This document shows, piece by piece, positions 12,099-24,583 of a stretch of 64,000 nucleotides of DNA; position 1 is the stretch's first letter, and every line of letters starts with the position of its first letter. The DNA comes from Ministeria vibrans ATCC 50519 (taxonomy: Eukaryota > Opisthokonta > Filasterea). Location of the stretch: NCBI GenBank assembly GCA_943704425.1, contig CALSCP010002121.1, positions 64,347-128,346 on the forward strand, read 5' to 3'. Position numbers and translations under genes: made by a program. The notes under the pieces were generated by a model. The model searched no databases and was not told the origin of the DNA. It saw only the letters and a list, made by a program, of their open reading frames with translations.

Positions 12099-13971
12099 AT
12101 GGACGCCGAAGAAAACGATCCGCCCGTCCGCGACGCACCTCCTCTGGACTATACACGGCCAGCGTGGAGCGCGCCTGCGTCTCAGCCTTGGTTTTTTGAA
12201 GTGATCAAGGATGGAGTGATCGTCGACACGATCGACTTGAAACGCAACAGCGACGCCGAGTTCCTCACTCTTGGACGTGTCCCCACGTGCGATATACCCG
12301 TGGAGAACCCTTCGGTCAGCAGAATACACGCCGTTCTGCAGCACCGGTCGAATGGTACGCACTTTCCAATCCTCTCGTGAATGTTGATTGAGTTCTTCTG
12401 GGCACTGCGCAGGCAACGTGTACGTGTACGACCTGGGATCGACCCATGGGACGTACTTGAACAAGGTGCGCGTGAATTCGCGGGCGTTCTATCGGGTTCG
12501 CGCTGGGCACTTCTTGCGCTTTGGTGAGAGTCAGCGCATGTACTTTCTGGCGGGCGCTGAGGACAACAACGCCGAGGAGGACGAGCAGAAGCGACGCACC
12601 GAGCAGATGGGGGTGCCCATGTCGGCGGACGAGGTGGCTGAGCTGCGAAGGAAGCGAGAGGAGGCGGAGGCGGATGCGAGACGAGCGTTTCATGAGCGCG
12701 GTGGTGTGTGGGGACAGGACGACGATGCGGTGGAGGAGGAAGGCGGCGGCGCAGGGGCTGACGGCGCAGCAGTGGGAGGCGAGTTGAACGGCGACGAGCT
12801 TGATGAAGATGGACAGGTGAAGAAGAAGAAGGCGAGTGGGGGCGAGGTGGTCGCCGACAAGGACACGACGTGGTTTCTCAAGGATCCGAGAGGCCACCTT
12901 GTGCGCTATCTGGATCGCGAAGGGGGACATCTGGAGTTTAGTGTCGAGGAGAGTGGTCCAGGACACGCACGTAAGTACACGGCTGCGTTGCGTCTGCCGG
13001 TGAGCACGGGCGAAGGGTCCATGATGGTGCAAGGCACTGCGTCGCGTCGCAAGGACTCGGAACGTGCTGCGGTGCTCGAGGCGTGTCGCACACTCAACAG
13101 TATTGGCTTACTCCGCGAGCCCTCGACCTCCTCGTCCGGTGCGAAGGTGGTTGGACGGGGACGCAAGCGCATGGACGACAGTGACGACGACGACGACGAA
13201 TTTTGGGATCGCACAGGCGACGTGGCACGGCGACGGGCAAAGCGACAGAAGAAACTGGATGCGGAGGCGAGGGAAGCGGCTGCAGGAGCATCAGCAGCTG
13301 CAGCTGCTGCGGCGGCCGCCGCTGCAGCGCCTAAAGTGTCTACTTACGAGAGTTTACAGGAGGAGCTACAAGAGGCGCAAGACGAACTACACTACATTGA
13401 ACAGAAGCTGACGGTGGAAGAGTCGCGACGTGACAAAGAGCGGCAGCAGAAGCAGCAAATCACGGCGGTTGCAACGGAGGGCGCTGTGGTGGACGAACTG
13501 GATGCGTTTATGGAACAAGTCGGCTCGAGTCTGTCGACGGAGCAGCTCACGCGACTGCGCACACGTAAAGCGGCACTCGACAAGTCCATCCGCCAACTCA
13601 ACAAACTCATCAAAGTGGCACAACCCTTTTCCTTTCCTGCTGCCCTCCTGGTCAACGCTCGCGCCGCATCCGAAGCGACCACGACAGACAAATCAGACGG
13701 CGACGTCAACGCCAAAGAGCCGTCGTCAGACACAGGGGCGCCGTCAACGAAGAGTGCAGCACCACCCACAGTAGAGCCGACGTCAGAGAGTGTGACTCCT
13801 CACACCGACAAGCCTGTCTTCAAAAAGCCTGTCAGTCGTGTACCTGCTGGCACAGTGCGCGGCCCTTCCGCCCCTCCAGCCCCATCTCCCACATCCCAGC
13901 CACCTCCCACTGCCCCTTCCGCCTCCCCTTCTCTCAAACCCGGTCTCAATTTCAGAAAGAAGCCACTGTAA
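12099..13971 (+). CDS. SLC4A1AP: Kanadaptin-like FHA-domain protein
   Basis: Nuclear FHA-domain protein related to kanadaptin, which is associated with RNA processing. Exons 12099–12354 and 12413–13971 give 604 residues. A forkhead-associated phosphopeptide-binding domain spans roughly residues 30–125, with the family's GRVPTCDI, SRIHAVLQ and DLGSTHGTYLN motifs. A charged, coiled-coil-prone segment follows, then a double-stranded-RNA-binding-like block around residues 265–325, then the kanadaptin signature DDDDDEFWDRTGD and a poly-Ala tract. The tail is Pro/Ser-rich and disordered. The intron interrupts the FHA domain at an Asn-Gly junction. The stop codon is only 33 bp from the stop of the convergent P450 gene. 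Confidence 0.9.
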
Positions 13972-14004
13972 CCAACAATAATGAATACAACATGATGGAG
14001 CATA

Positions 14005-14823
14005 TTACAGAGCGTCGTGACGAGGCGTAAAGCGCAATCGGACATTGTGAGGGTGATAGAGGGCCGTGACCTTGCCGCACACGGGCTTGCCATTGCTCTC
14101 GTACTGCCAGTGCAGACGCGCCGCAGTCGTTGCAATCATAATCTGCGCTTCCATCATTGCAAATCGCTGACCAATGCAGTTGCGCTGTCCTGCACTAAAT
14201 GGAGTGAACCGATACGGATCCGTTTTGGTGTTGATTTCCCCTGCAAATCGCTCTGGATCAAATTTGGTGGGTTCGGGCCAGGTCAGAGCATTCTAAAGAA
14301 AAATAAAGCAAAAATAAAATAAAATTATATATATATATATATGAGCGGGTTAGATTGAGAAAAAGAGAGAAGGTGGAAGAAAGAAGGGAAAATGAAAACC
14401 TGATGGGCAGACATGAAAGACATTCCGATGGCAGTTCCCTTTGGAACTTTGATGCCGGACACGATTGAGTCTTCGAGTGCAACGCGTTCAAACGAGAAGG
14501 CAATGCCACGGATGCGCAGCGCCTAAAACAAGCCAGCGAGTGATTAGGTGAGCGTGGGTGTGACAGGATAGAGCGAGGCTGAGCGAGTGTGGTACCTCTC
14601 TAATGATCATTTTGGTGAAAGAAAGCTGTGACAGCACATCAGTCGTCCAGGCGAGCGCGTCAATGCTCGTCACATTAGCCTGTGCACACACTGCGTCGAT
14701 TTCTTCGTGAAGACGTTTCTGGTGCTCCGGATGGATGGCCGTGTAGTACAATGCCCATGCAACGGAGAGTGCAGTGGTGTCATGCCCTAATGTATAAGAT
14801 TAGTGCGACAATAAGTATAACTG

Positions 14824-14916
<93 letters not shown>

Positions 14917-16251
14917 AGTGATAGAGAGAGAGAAACAAAGTGATAGAGAGAGAGAAACAAAGTGATAGAGAGAGAAACAAAGTGATAGAGAGAGAGAAAC
15001 AAAGTGATAGAGAGAGAAAAACAAAGTGATAGAGAGAGAAAAACAAAGTGATAGAGAGAGAGGAGAAAGACGCAAGAAAGGGGGAGGAGAAAGAAACGAA
15101 ATGATCACACAAATAAGTCTCACCTGCCAGTAAGAAGGTAATGGCCTCCTCGGCAATCTCCTCGTCGCTCACATCCCCGGCACGCATCAGCAGTCCCACA
15201 ATATCCTTTTCTCCTCGTCCCATGTTCTTTCCTGCCCTCCGCTGCGCAATCACCCCGTAAATCATTTCCTTGATTTCTCGTTGTGAGTTGAGAAGCATTC
15301 GCACTGGCGGTAGAAACGTCAGTTTGCGCCAGATAGGCCCAAAGAAGACCAATCCTGGAACATGTCGGCTGATAAAGATCTGTTCCATTTGTGAAAACTT
15401 TTGCCGAATGAGCTACAGAAGATGATAAGATAATTAATACTAATTAATATCATTATAGTGTTTGGGTTACTTCTGGGTCCAAACTTCCACCAAAGGCCAG
15501 ATCAACAATGACAGACATGGTAAGACGGGCCGTCTCCTCACCCGGGTCCACCAGTCGTCCGTCGCGCAGTTCGTGTGCGAACCGCAGTGCTGTCTGTGAC
15601 ATTTGCGCAGTGTATTCGTCGAGACGCCCAAAGTGGAACAGGGGCGTGAGCAGTCGACGATGGTACTTCCATTTGGATCCCTCGCTACGTGCAAGACACG
15701 CGGTTCACACATGCAATGAGTCAGCGAATGTGCCTAATAATCATACTTGACGACGAGTCCGTCTCCCACAAGGTCGCGCGACACACTCACGTAGGTGGAG
15801 TGCTTGGGAAACTTCTCTTCGTGCGAGATGATGTCCCGAATCGCATCGCAATGCTGAGCAATGATCCAGTGCGTGCCGTCCGTGACAAAGCCCAAGTCAA
15901 GCAGTGGCGGGCGCACTCCATTCTCCTAATGAACGAGTTGTTCGTAACAATACTACTCATACTCATAGTTATCATCCCGAGTGTCTTACGTCGCCACACA
16001 GCCTCAGAACCTCGTCAATGTCATCGCCCATCTTTAATAGGGTCCATGGATAGAAGGGATGCTTCGGAATATGCTTGTATCTACAGAGAGGCGGATGAGT
16101 TGTGATGACGGTCGATCGCCGATGAGTACTTGTGGCTGGACAGCCGGAACCGAAGCGCCACAAAGCACAGGCGCAACACTACAAACGCCACGACACCCAC
16201 GCCAAGCGCTAGGGCAGTGATGAGCGCCACAGCCACCAATCGCAGGAACAT
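14005..16251 (-). CDS. Cytochrome P450, CYP4-like, membrane-anchored
   Basis: Haem-thiolate monooxygenase, probably ER-anchored. Eight exons in transcript order: 16251–16130, 16080–15990, 15925–15747, 15684–15471, 15412–15124, 14786–14596, 14522–14400, 14292–14005, giving 498 residues. A single hydrophobic N-terminal segment of about 25 residues is the anchor. The I-helix oxygen-activation motif AGHDTT (about 298–303) is split by an intron, the K-helix ExxR is Glu362/Arg365, and the haem loop is [10 protein letters not shown] with ligand Cys442. [13 protein letters not shown] and [15 protein letters not shown] resemble animal CYP4 fatty-acid hydroxylases, but the substrate cannot be named. 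An alternative upstream Met exists at 16297 but would run through AT-rich leader. Intron 14787–15123 is almost entirely GA repeat. Confidence 0.93.
14827..15066. repeat. (GA)n microsatellite plus ACAAAGTGATAGAGAGAG minisatellite
   Basis: About 85 bases of pure GA repeat are followed by at least eight tandem units of roughly 19–21 bases, each containing AAACAAAGTGATAGAGAGAG. It lies in a P450 intron, with the pyrimidine strand in the sense of the transcript. Confidence 0.95.
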
Positions 16252-16432
16252 TCAATAATAATAATGATTCTTTTTTTTCCAATCTGATCAGCAACACCGT
16301 CTGTCAAAGTGTCAAGTGAATCAAATCACTGTGCAACTGCAGCTGAGTCAGAAAATTTGATAATAATAATTTATTATTGTTTTGTACAGCAATTTATTAT
16401 ATCTTTACATAACACAATATGTATGTTCAATC

Positions 16433-17675
16433 TCAATGATGCCGCCTCCCCTCAACATACTGATAGGCAACATATGCAGGCACCACAATGCACACAATGA
16501 CGACGGCCAGCAGCGCCCACTGGGCACGCGACGACAACAGACACGAGGACTGAGTGCGTGTAATCGATTTGACGCGCATCGCACTCTCCGTGTCACTGCC
16601 CGCCCCACTTAGCAGCTCATCCATGCCCGTCACCAGAGGCATCAAAATGCGCTCATCGGTGCTCCCACTCCCACCCGTCGTCCCAAAACCACGTGCCGCC
16701 CGTGCATACTGCTCCCGCTGCAAGGCGTACGGTCCGCCTTCTTCGCGTCCACTCACTCCCACTGCCTTGTCCAACCGTCCCAAAAACGCCTGTGTTTCCG
16801 CCGTTGAACTGTGCAGCAGCGATTTCATGTCAACCGCACGCATGCGCAGAGGTCGCAACGGATCGTGCGGATCCAGCCCATCTTCTTCTTCCATCGCCTG
16901 TTTATCTTCCGGCTCGTCCTCTACGTCGTCGTCGTCGTCGTCGTCGTCGCCTCCACTCCCTTCTCCCCTGTGGCTACTTGCGGCTGCCTTGGTCGCAGCA
17001 CGGATCTCCCTTTGCAGCGCAGCGCGTTCGCCTTCCCTGCGTCGCTGCTTGGCCGCCGCTAACTCGGCCGCCTTGCGCGCCTCTTCTTCCTTCTCCAAAC
17101 GCTCCGCCACCAAGCTGTACTTTTTCACGGGCACCTTCACAAATGGTTTGCCATGCAGCTCTTCGCTACGCCACACTTGGTTGAGCTGCTTCAGAGCGGG
17201 AACCTACATCGCAAAATCAAAAATAGCCTTCACGTCTGCTTATTTTTGAATAGCTGTTTCGTACGGTCGTTGAAAATTTCAGAGCGAGTCGCTCCAAGGT
17301 GTCCTCTGAGGCGATCGGATGGAAGTGTACATAGGTGTTGTCGCCATCGACAAAGTCTTCGTCGCCAAACAGCTCACGGAAATCGGGCTTTTGCTGACGC
17401 CGCTGTGAAACACGCGACGACTGCTCCTCACGCGACGCCAGCACGACCGCCGAGCCGGCCGCGTCCGTGGACGACGCCATCAGCACTCTGTCGCGTGCCT
17501 GGTTGTGTTGCAGGCTCGGCAGGGTCTCCAGATCAAAGCATTCTTCGCCGCGGATTCGACGCGTTCGCTCAACTAACGACTCTTCGCGATCGCTTACGCG
17601 ACCCTTCGACAAGACACTGCTGCCACTGCTGCGTTCTCTAGGTGGCACCGATGCGTTTTTCCGCTGCGACTTCAT
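16433..17675 (-). CDS. LysM-domain single-pass membrane protein
   Basis: Exons 17675–17265 and 17203–16433 give 393 residues. A LysM-like domain lies at about residues 112–165, split by the intron: a YVHFHPIASEDTLERLALKF start, then VPALKQLNQVWRSEEL, ending in KVPVKKYSLV. This is the arrangement of eukaryotic LYSMD3/4-type proteins, including the C-terminal hydrophobic helix (about 365–387) followed by a short His/Arg tail. An Asp/Glu-rich linker and a long charged helix separate the two. The function of this family is poorly defined; a Golgi or ER tail-anchored location is likely. An upstream in-frame Met at 17729 is possible, but the sequence between is AT-rich leader. Confidence 0.75.
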
Positions 17676-17782
17676 GCGGATATCGAAATATGTTTGAACT
17701 TTGAATTTTGATTGAAATCTATAATCCAATCAATCCTCAATGAACTATGATCAATCGGTTCAATCCTCAATTTTGTTTTGTT

Positions 17783-18277
17783 ATGTCTGCACTACACGAC
17801 GCCGTAAGACGAGGGCAGACTGAAAAGGTCGAGGAGCTGATTGCAAGTCGTCCTCACTTGATTAGCGAGGTTTTTTCAAACAGGCCAAAAATAAAAAAGA
17901 GACAAAAGAGTAACGCGAAAGGTCCTTTTTGTAGCGCGACGAAGAGGGCTGGTCTCCGCTTGGACTGGCAGTGCGGTACGGGCAAGAGAAGATGGTGAAG
18001 GCGCTGCTGGCTGTCGACACCGAGGAGGCTCCCACTGAGCGCGACATGGCAGTGCCGCTGGTTGCCGCTGGCATTGGCGAGCGCAGCGCCGACAGCAGCA
18101 GCCCCGGTCCCCAGCACGTGTACGTTGTCAGAGACATGTCGCATTCCATGTGTGTGTGTGTGTGTTGTGTTGTGCGCCACTGCCGCTTTCTGTAGTAACT
18201 GCCGCTAACTCACATTTTCGTTGTTGCAGATTCCAACACCGCAACTCGCTCGATGGCAAGCGCAAGTACAAGATTAA
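17783..18277 (+). CDS. Small ankyrin-repeat protein
   Basis: Exons 17783–17869, 17935–18117 and 18230–18277 give 105 residues. Two ankyrin-like repeats are visible: ALHDAVRRGQTEKVEELI and GWSPLGLAVRYGQEKMVKALL. A short non-repetitive tail follows. The first intron has a non-consensus GTTTTT donor, and the last donor (GTGTAC at 18118) was chosen because it keeps a continuous frame ending in PQLARWQAQVQD; another choice would shift the last 16 residues. The gene starts 107 bp from the divergent LysM gene and ends 69 bp from the convergent RAD54B stop. No specific function can be assigned. Confidence 0.6.
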
Positions 18278-18346
18278 ATAAACACCGCCTCTCCTCCCTG
18301 TATGTAACGCCACTTCTATTTTGTTTGCTTTGTACATGTATGTTCT

Positions 18347-21300
18347 TTACTCTTCGAGCTCCAGCTCAAGTTCACTTCCATCGTCTTGTTGCATCTTGAC
18401 ATCCCCGTCTTCATCCACCTCATCCTCTTCCTGTTCACCACCATTTTCTTCTTCATCATCACATTTTTCTTCTTCGTCTTCCTTCTCCTTCTCCTCCATC
18501 TCTTCGACGCCAATGACTGACTCATCGTCCGCCTTGTCGGCGGCCACATCGGGACGCTCTGTCTTGCGAAACACAAGCGAGACCCACTCGCTTGGGACGT
18601 GGTGCAGGAGACCGTCGAGCGTCTCGGCCTTAAACGGCTGCTGATAGTGGTCCCACGAGAGCAACTGGGACATTTCGTCCTTGGCACCGCTGTTGGCGCC
18701 CGCCTTGGTGCGTCGCATGTCGGCTGGTATGACTCGCCCGCCACCTGACGTCGACATGCGCACACCAGCGACAATGCGAGCGGGTGCTTGTTTGCCGGGG
18801 CAGTCGCACGGAAGCAAATCGTGCGTGTCCGACAGCGTGTCGGTGCGCAGCGTAAACAAGTTGCGCAGCTGGTCGCGACTAAACTGCAGAGTCATCTTGC
18901 CACCCGATCCACCACTGCTGCCGCCACCGCCGCCGCCTTCGTCTTTTCCATCGCCCCCTATGCCACCGTCGACAATAGCACCGCTCAGACTCATCTTGGT
19001 CACTTGACGTTGGAAGATTTTTTCCTCAATGGTGCCGACGGTGAGAAACCTATAAATATGGACGTTGCGCTGTTGACCGTCGCGCCAGATCCGCGCCATC
19101 GCCTGCAGATCGTTGGCGGGGTTCCAGTCAATGTCGAAGAGGACGAGACGCGATGCGCCCACCAGGTTGAGACCGACACCGCCCGCCTTGCTGCTAAGTA
19201 AGAAGATGAATGTCTTGGAGTAGGAGGCGTTGAACTGGTTGACGAGGTCCTGACGCTTGGCGGTGGGTGTCGAGCCGTCGAGACGGAGAAAAGGGTAGTC
19301 GCAGTCGCGGCACATGCGCCCGAGCAAATCGAGCGTTTGCGTAAAGTTGGAGACAAGCACCACACGCTCGCTGGTGTCGGCACGCAATCGAGCCAGAAGC
19401 GACATAAGCACCTGTAGCTTGCCCGAGTGTTGGGAGAGCTCGCTGAAGGAGGTGTGCGTCTCGTCAAGCGGGTCGTAGTCGGCCGGATAAAGCGCGTCGA
19501 TGCCTTCAAAGAGCTGTCGTTCGCCGCTACCACTCGAGCCGGTCTGGTCGGCGCGCGCATCAATGGCCTTGGGGTGCACCAGCGAGGGGTCGTTACAAAT
19601 CTTCTTGAGGCCTGTGATGCACTGGAGATGGTGACCGGCGCCGACACCGCTGCCGCCCGAGTCAGCGAGACACTGACGGAGCACGGGTGACTTGACAACC
19701 TTGTCGTACACACTCAGTTGCAGGTCGCTGGGACGGCAAAAGATGACGTACTCCGTCTTGGGCGGCAGATACTTTTTGTTGACTTGTGCAGTGCGTCGCA
19801 GCACAAAGAGACCGACGAGACGGTTGAGCTCAAGGGCGCGTGCCTCACCCAGTCGCTTTTGTTCGTCGGTGGCGTCCGTCTGGCGCGACTGCACAATGGG
19901 CGCCTCGTAGACGCGACGAAAAGAGGCACTCGAGCCTACAATGCCCGGGTTGCAAAAGTCCACGACGGCAAAGAATTCGCCCAAATCGTTTTGCAGCGGG
20001 GTGCCACTGAGCACAATGCGACGGAGTGTTGAGAGACTCCGCAACGCCTTGGACACCTTGGCGTCCTCGTTCTTGACACGGTGACCCTCATCGCAAATGA
20101 CCAGGTCAAACTGAATCTTGCTGAGCACCCCAATGGTCTGACGGAGCATCTCGTAGCTGATGAGCAGAACGGGATACACGGCGGTGCCCAGATAATCCTC
20201 GACGCGTGAGCCGGCTGCTGTGCTCACGCCAAAGACACGTAGACGTTCGTTGCCCAGCCACTTTTTGATTTCACGTTGCCAATTCTTTACAAGGCTACTC
20301 GGCGTGACAATGATGACGCGTTTCGCCAGAGGCGCCGTGCCCGCAAAAGGAGTCTCTACAAATATAATTATTATTATTATTATTATTTCAATAAAATAAA
20401 AATTATTACAATAGTAATAATAATATTATTTTTTATACGCTTGAGCATGGTCCACACAAGGGAGATGCATTGAATGGTTTTGCCGAGACCCATTTCGTCG
20501 GCGAGAATGGCACCGCGACCGTCAAAGTCACGCAGGCCCATGACACACTCATAGAGGAATTGCACACCGGCAATCTGGTGGGGTCGCAGCTTATCCCCGA
20601 GGTACGGGTCCACGACCACATCAATAATTTTTGAATTGGCAAAGCCAGCGTTGCGAGCTTGTGTGGCGGTGACACGGCGCATTACAATGGCGTTGCTTGA
20701 GGCGGGGTCGTGACGCGGCTGCATGGTCTGCTGGTTCACCTTGGGCTCTGCCTCGCGACCTTCGGCAGCGTGACTCTTGAACTTGGTCATGGCCTTGGTG
20801 GGTCCCTTGGCCTTGATGGGCGCCGACGAGTCGACACTACTGCCCACCTGACGAAAGCACTTGCCACTGTCGTAGTCTTCGTTTTTGATTCTTGCGCCCA
20901 CCTCGACCTCCTTGGACGAGACGAAGATGGACTCGCCATCGACAAGTCGACTTAACTCCTTGGCCGAGTAGTTGCGTGTCTTTCCCAGCTCCTTGCCTTC
21001 CAAGTCCTGAAGCGTTGCCCTAAAAATAAAAAAGGTAGAATTGAGGTTGTGACGGACGGACGATGCGTAAGAAACGTGTGCACAAGTCGATATTTACGTT
21101 CTTCCACGCACTACGAGAATAGCATCACTCTCCCATTTCTTGTGCTTCTTGTTGGACGCCTTGCACCACATGCACCGGTAGTAGCGAGGCTGAAATGGAA
21201 AGAAGAAGACGGGGGGAGGGGGTTCAAAGCTTGTTTCGAGCGAGTTTTTGTGCTTTGCTCACCTTTTCCGAGCCGTCGTCGTCTTGCAGCTCCGGACGCT

Positions 21301-21658
21301 TGCCCATGCTACTCGGCAGTGAGATGGTGGCCTTGGCAACGGCAGTCGACGGCACACGTGAGGCTGAAGAGGCGGCCGAGGCTGATGTTGCCTTTTGAAT
21401 GGCCAACGGCTGGCGAAACGAGCTGAGGAACGCGGAGCGAGGAGCGACCCTGGCAGGTTTGGCTGTGGCGGCAGATGATGATGGTGATGATAATGTAGTG
21501 GTGGTCGATGTTGATGTTGCTGCGGCGTCAGTGGGCGATGGGACGGCTGGCGCGACGGGAGCGGGGCTCGTTACGTTTTCGTCGCTGTCGAGTCGCGGTT
21601 TTTTCAAAGCAGGCCGAATATTGGCCATTCGCGACGAGGGTGCCGCTGATCGTCGCAT
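18347..21658 (-). CDS. RAD54B: DNA repair translocase RAD54B
   Basis: SNF2-family ATPase that remodels DNA and RAD51 filaments during homologous recombination in the nucleus. Exons in transcript order 21658–21263, 21189–21098, 21019–20439, 20355–18347 give 1025 residues. The first residues MRRSAAPS are identical to vertebrate RAD54B, which fixes the start. A B-type N-terminal module follows (MWCKASNKKHKKWE, TATLQDLEGKELG), then PYLGDKLRPHQ, Walker A DEMGLGKT at 337–344, the DEGH box, SGTPLQND, and the helicase C domain with LLSSKAGGVGLNL and DIDWNP. The C-terminus has DLLPCDC and MSQLLSWDHY blocks typical of the subfamily, then an acidic tail. It differs from RAD54A and INO80-type members by the N-terminal module. 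Confidence 0.95.
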
Positions 21659-22399
21659 ACTACAAGTCTTTTCAAGTGGGTCTTTACAAAAATCAGAGAG
21701 GCGTGCGACAGGTTGTTGAGAGACTGGAGGTCGAAGAAAATAAAAATGAATAGTCAAAAAAAAATTTTTTTGCGATCAGTTGCCGGATTGGGGCAGACAA
21801 CACTGAATACACAGCCCATCAACTAGCAACTACACTGAGTACGCTTGTCGCTCGGGGTTGTTCACGTTGGGCAATGTGATTCAAGAGGAATCGTCCATCG
21901 TGCGACCCACATTTAGTGAGAAGAAATAAGGACTTTGCGAAAGAGGCATTTTTTGCGCAACCGTTTCCCTCTTATCGCGCCCAGGATCCCGGTGCAGCAG
22001 AGGGTTGGTGTTAGAAATTCGTTTCTGGCGTCGCTCTCCGAGGTTGTATTGGGCCAGAGGCAGTGACAGAGTGAGAAAAGGATGCATCAAAACCCTGTTC
22101 GAGTAGCTTTTACCGTGGCTCGTTCAGGACCTGTGTGTAACCACATCTGATTTTTTTTATTTATTTACTTTTTTGATTTCGTATTTGTGATGGGTGATGG
22201 GTGAACGTTGAGTACTGAGTAGCGTGTTGAATGTTGAGGGTTTCCTATACTGCTTTTGTGATTTCACTGATGACTGATTTGTATTTTTGTCGCGGTTGAA
22301 CCAAATTAGCACTTTATTGTATTCTTTGAAATCTAAATAAATATACTCTAAGCGACGTTAAAAACACGTTATTGTGTTTGTACTAACGAGTGATCACTG
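21659..22399. other. Intergenic region between divergent RAD54B and O-GlcNAcase
   Basis: About 740 bp with no convincing gene. Several copies of TCACTGATGA/GTGATCACTGATGA-like words occur (near 22263 and 22390, the latter abutting the O-GlcNAcase ATG), along with T-rich runs and GATGGGTGATGGGTGA. It presumably holds both promoters. Confidence 0.5.
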
Positions 22400-24529
22400 A
22401 TGAGCAACGAAGCGGTCGAAAATTTCTTGGTTGGTGCAGTGGAAGGTGATCTTGTCTCTCTTTTCCTCTCGCTTCTGCCTTTCTCTGTGTCTGATCGGCT
22501 TACCTCTCATAAACAGGGTTCTACGGACGACCGTGGACTCCGTCGCAACGCGACGAGTTGTTCCAACACTTTGGAGAATGGAAACTCAACGTTTATATGT
22601 ATGCACCCAAGGTAATGAAACGCCGCACGGTACGGCTCCCTCTAACCGCGAAATGCCTCAAGGACGACAAGAAGCACCGCGCTGCATGGCGGCAGTTGTA
22701 CAGCGAGTCGGAGGCGGAGGAGATTGCACGTCTGATTCGCGAGGCGCACAAGCACAACGTCCACTTTATTTATGCCCTCTCGCCGGGTCTCGACTTGCGA
22801 TTCGACGACGACGCCGACACGCAGCTGGTGGTGCGCAAGCTGGAACAAATTGCCTTGCTGGGGTGTCAGCATTTTGCGCTGCTCTGGGACGACATTGAGC
22901 TTGGTGATCCGCTCAGTGACGCGGCTCTCGCCCAGTTTGGCTCGCCCGCTCGCGCCCAGTCGGCCATTACGAACCGTGTCCGCGATGCGCTTGCCAAGGC
23001 ATCGGTGGCACCCCAACGTTTTTACTTTTGCCCCACCGAGTACTGTGCGGAGCGATGTGCGCCGTCGGTACACGACTCGGCCTACTTGCGGGAGGTGGGC
23101 GAACACCTGAGCACGGATATTGATGTCTTCTGGACAGGACCGTGCATTCTGTCTGAACACATTTCCGAGGCAAGCATCGACGAGGTGACAGCCGTGCTGC
23201 GTCGCAAGCCGTTTGTTTGGGACAATCTACATGCCAACGACTACGACCAGCGTCGCGTCTACCTGGGGCCCTACTGTGGCCGTCCGGCTGCGCTGCGACA
23301 CAAACTGGCTGGGATTCTCTCCAATGCCAATTGCGAGTACCCCTGCAATTTTGTGCCGTTGCGCACACTGGCTCGTTGGTCGACGGACGGCGAGGCGTAC
23401 GAAGCGCGCACGGCGTACGAGGACGCGTGTGCCGAGTGGACCGCCGCCTTTGCGACCAGTGTGCCGAGTTCGACGCCCGTCTCCGTCGACGACGTCACCC
23501 TGCTCGGCGATCTGTTTTATCTGCCGTACGAGACAGGTCCGCAGGCAGTGCAGCTGCGCGATGCCTTTGTGCAGCTGTGTGGACACAGCGACAGGCCAGA
23601 ACAAGAGTGGGGGGCACAGCGTGAAGCAGTGGTGACAACTATTGGTCGCATTGTGGACATGTTCACGCGACTCACCGAGATGGACAATCGTGATCTGCTC
23701 TATGCATTGTACAGTTATGTGTGGGACGTCAAGGAGATTGCGCTGGTGATGCGCCACTACCTCACCTGGCTCAGCAACGATACTGATGATGGTCGTCGAC
23801 GACGACGAGAGCCGCACGAGCGTTTTTCACACGCCGAAGTGCGTCCGCTCATCTGGAATGGGGGGTTCCTTGCGGACATGCACCGTTTGCTGCCGATGGA
23901 CCAGCGCACAGGGACACTGCAGTGTGTCGCGTCGTGTGCGCGTGTCTCGCCCTATGTGGTGCGACCGTACAATGGGGCGCGAAAGGGTGAGCTTGCGGGG
24001 GTGTACTCGACGTGTCTGCAGACGGGGATGGAGGGCCAAGACGGCACGAGGGCCTTCCCGCACCACCCGACACTGATTGGTGAGCGATGGGTTGGACCCT
24101 ATGTGCATCTGGAGGCGCACTTGGCGTTTGTGCTTGAGCACGAGGGGGCTGTCGTGGGCTATGTGCTGGGTGCCCTTGACTCACGCGACTTCTACACACG
24201 CATGCATGATCACTACCTGCCCGCCCTGTGTGAAAAGTACCCGCGCGACAACACAACACAACTACTCACGTCGGCCGAGCACGAAGTCGTCGAGTCGCTT
24301 CACTCCTTTCGTGTCGACGAGTGGGAGCGTTTTTTTGCCGAGTATCCCTCGCACCTGCACATTGATCTGAAGCCTTCTGCGCAAGGTCAGTCAAACTGAA
24401 AAACAAGAAGTGGGGAGTAGAGAGTTTGAGAGAGAGGAGAGAGAGAGAGAGTTTGAGAGAGAGAGAGAGTTTGAGAGAGAGAGTTTGAGAGAGAGAGTTT
24501 GAGAGTTTGAGAGTTTGAGAGTTTGAGAG

Positions 24530-24583
<54 letters not shown>

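Noticed and set aside
14911-15062. Tandem array considered as a CRISPR-like repeat
   Set aside because: Units abut without unique spacers of constant length, and the context is a eukaryotic intron.
14780-15120. Long Ser-Leu repeat proteins read from GA/CT repeats here and at 24422–25012, 46125–46310 and 47144–47395
   Set aside because: These are translations of simple repeat inside well-supported introns, with no start context or homology.
16034-16297. Upstream Met for the P450 at 16297
   Set aside because: It would add residues encoded by A/T-rich leader before the natural hydrophobic anchor; the ATG at 16251 gives a standard P450 N-terminus.
21777-22090. Minus-strand ORF in the RAD54B/OGA spacer
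   Set aside because: It has no homology, poor codon character and no splice support.
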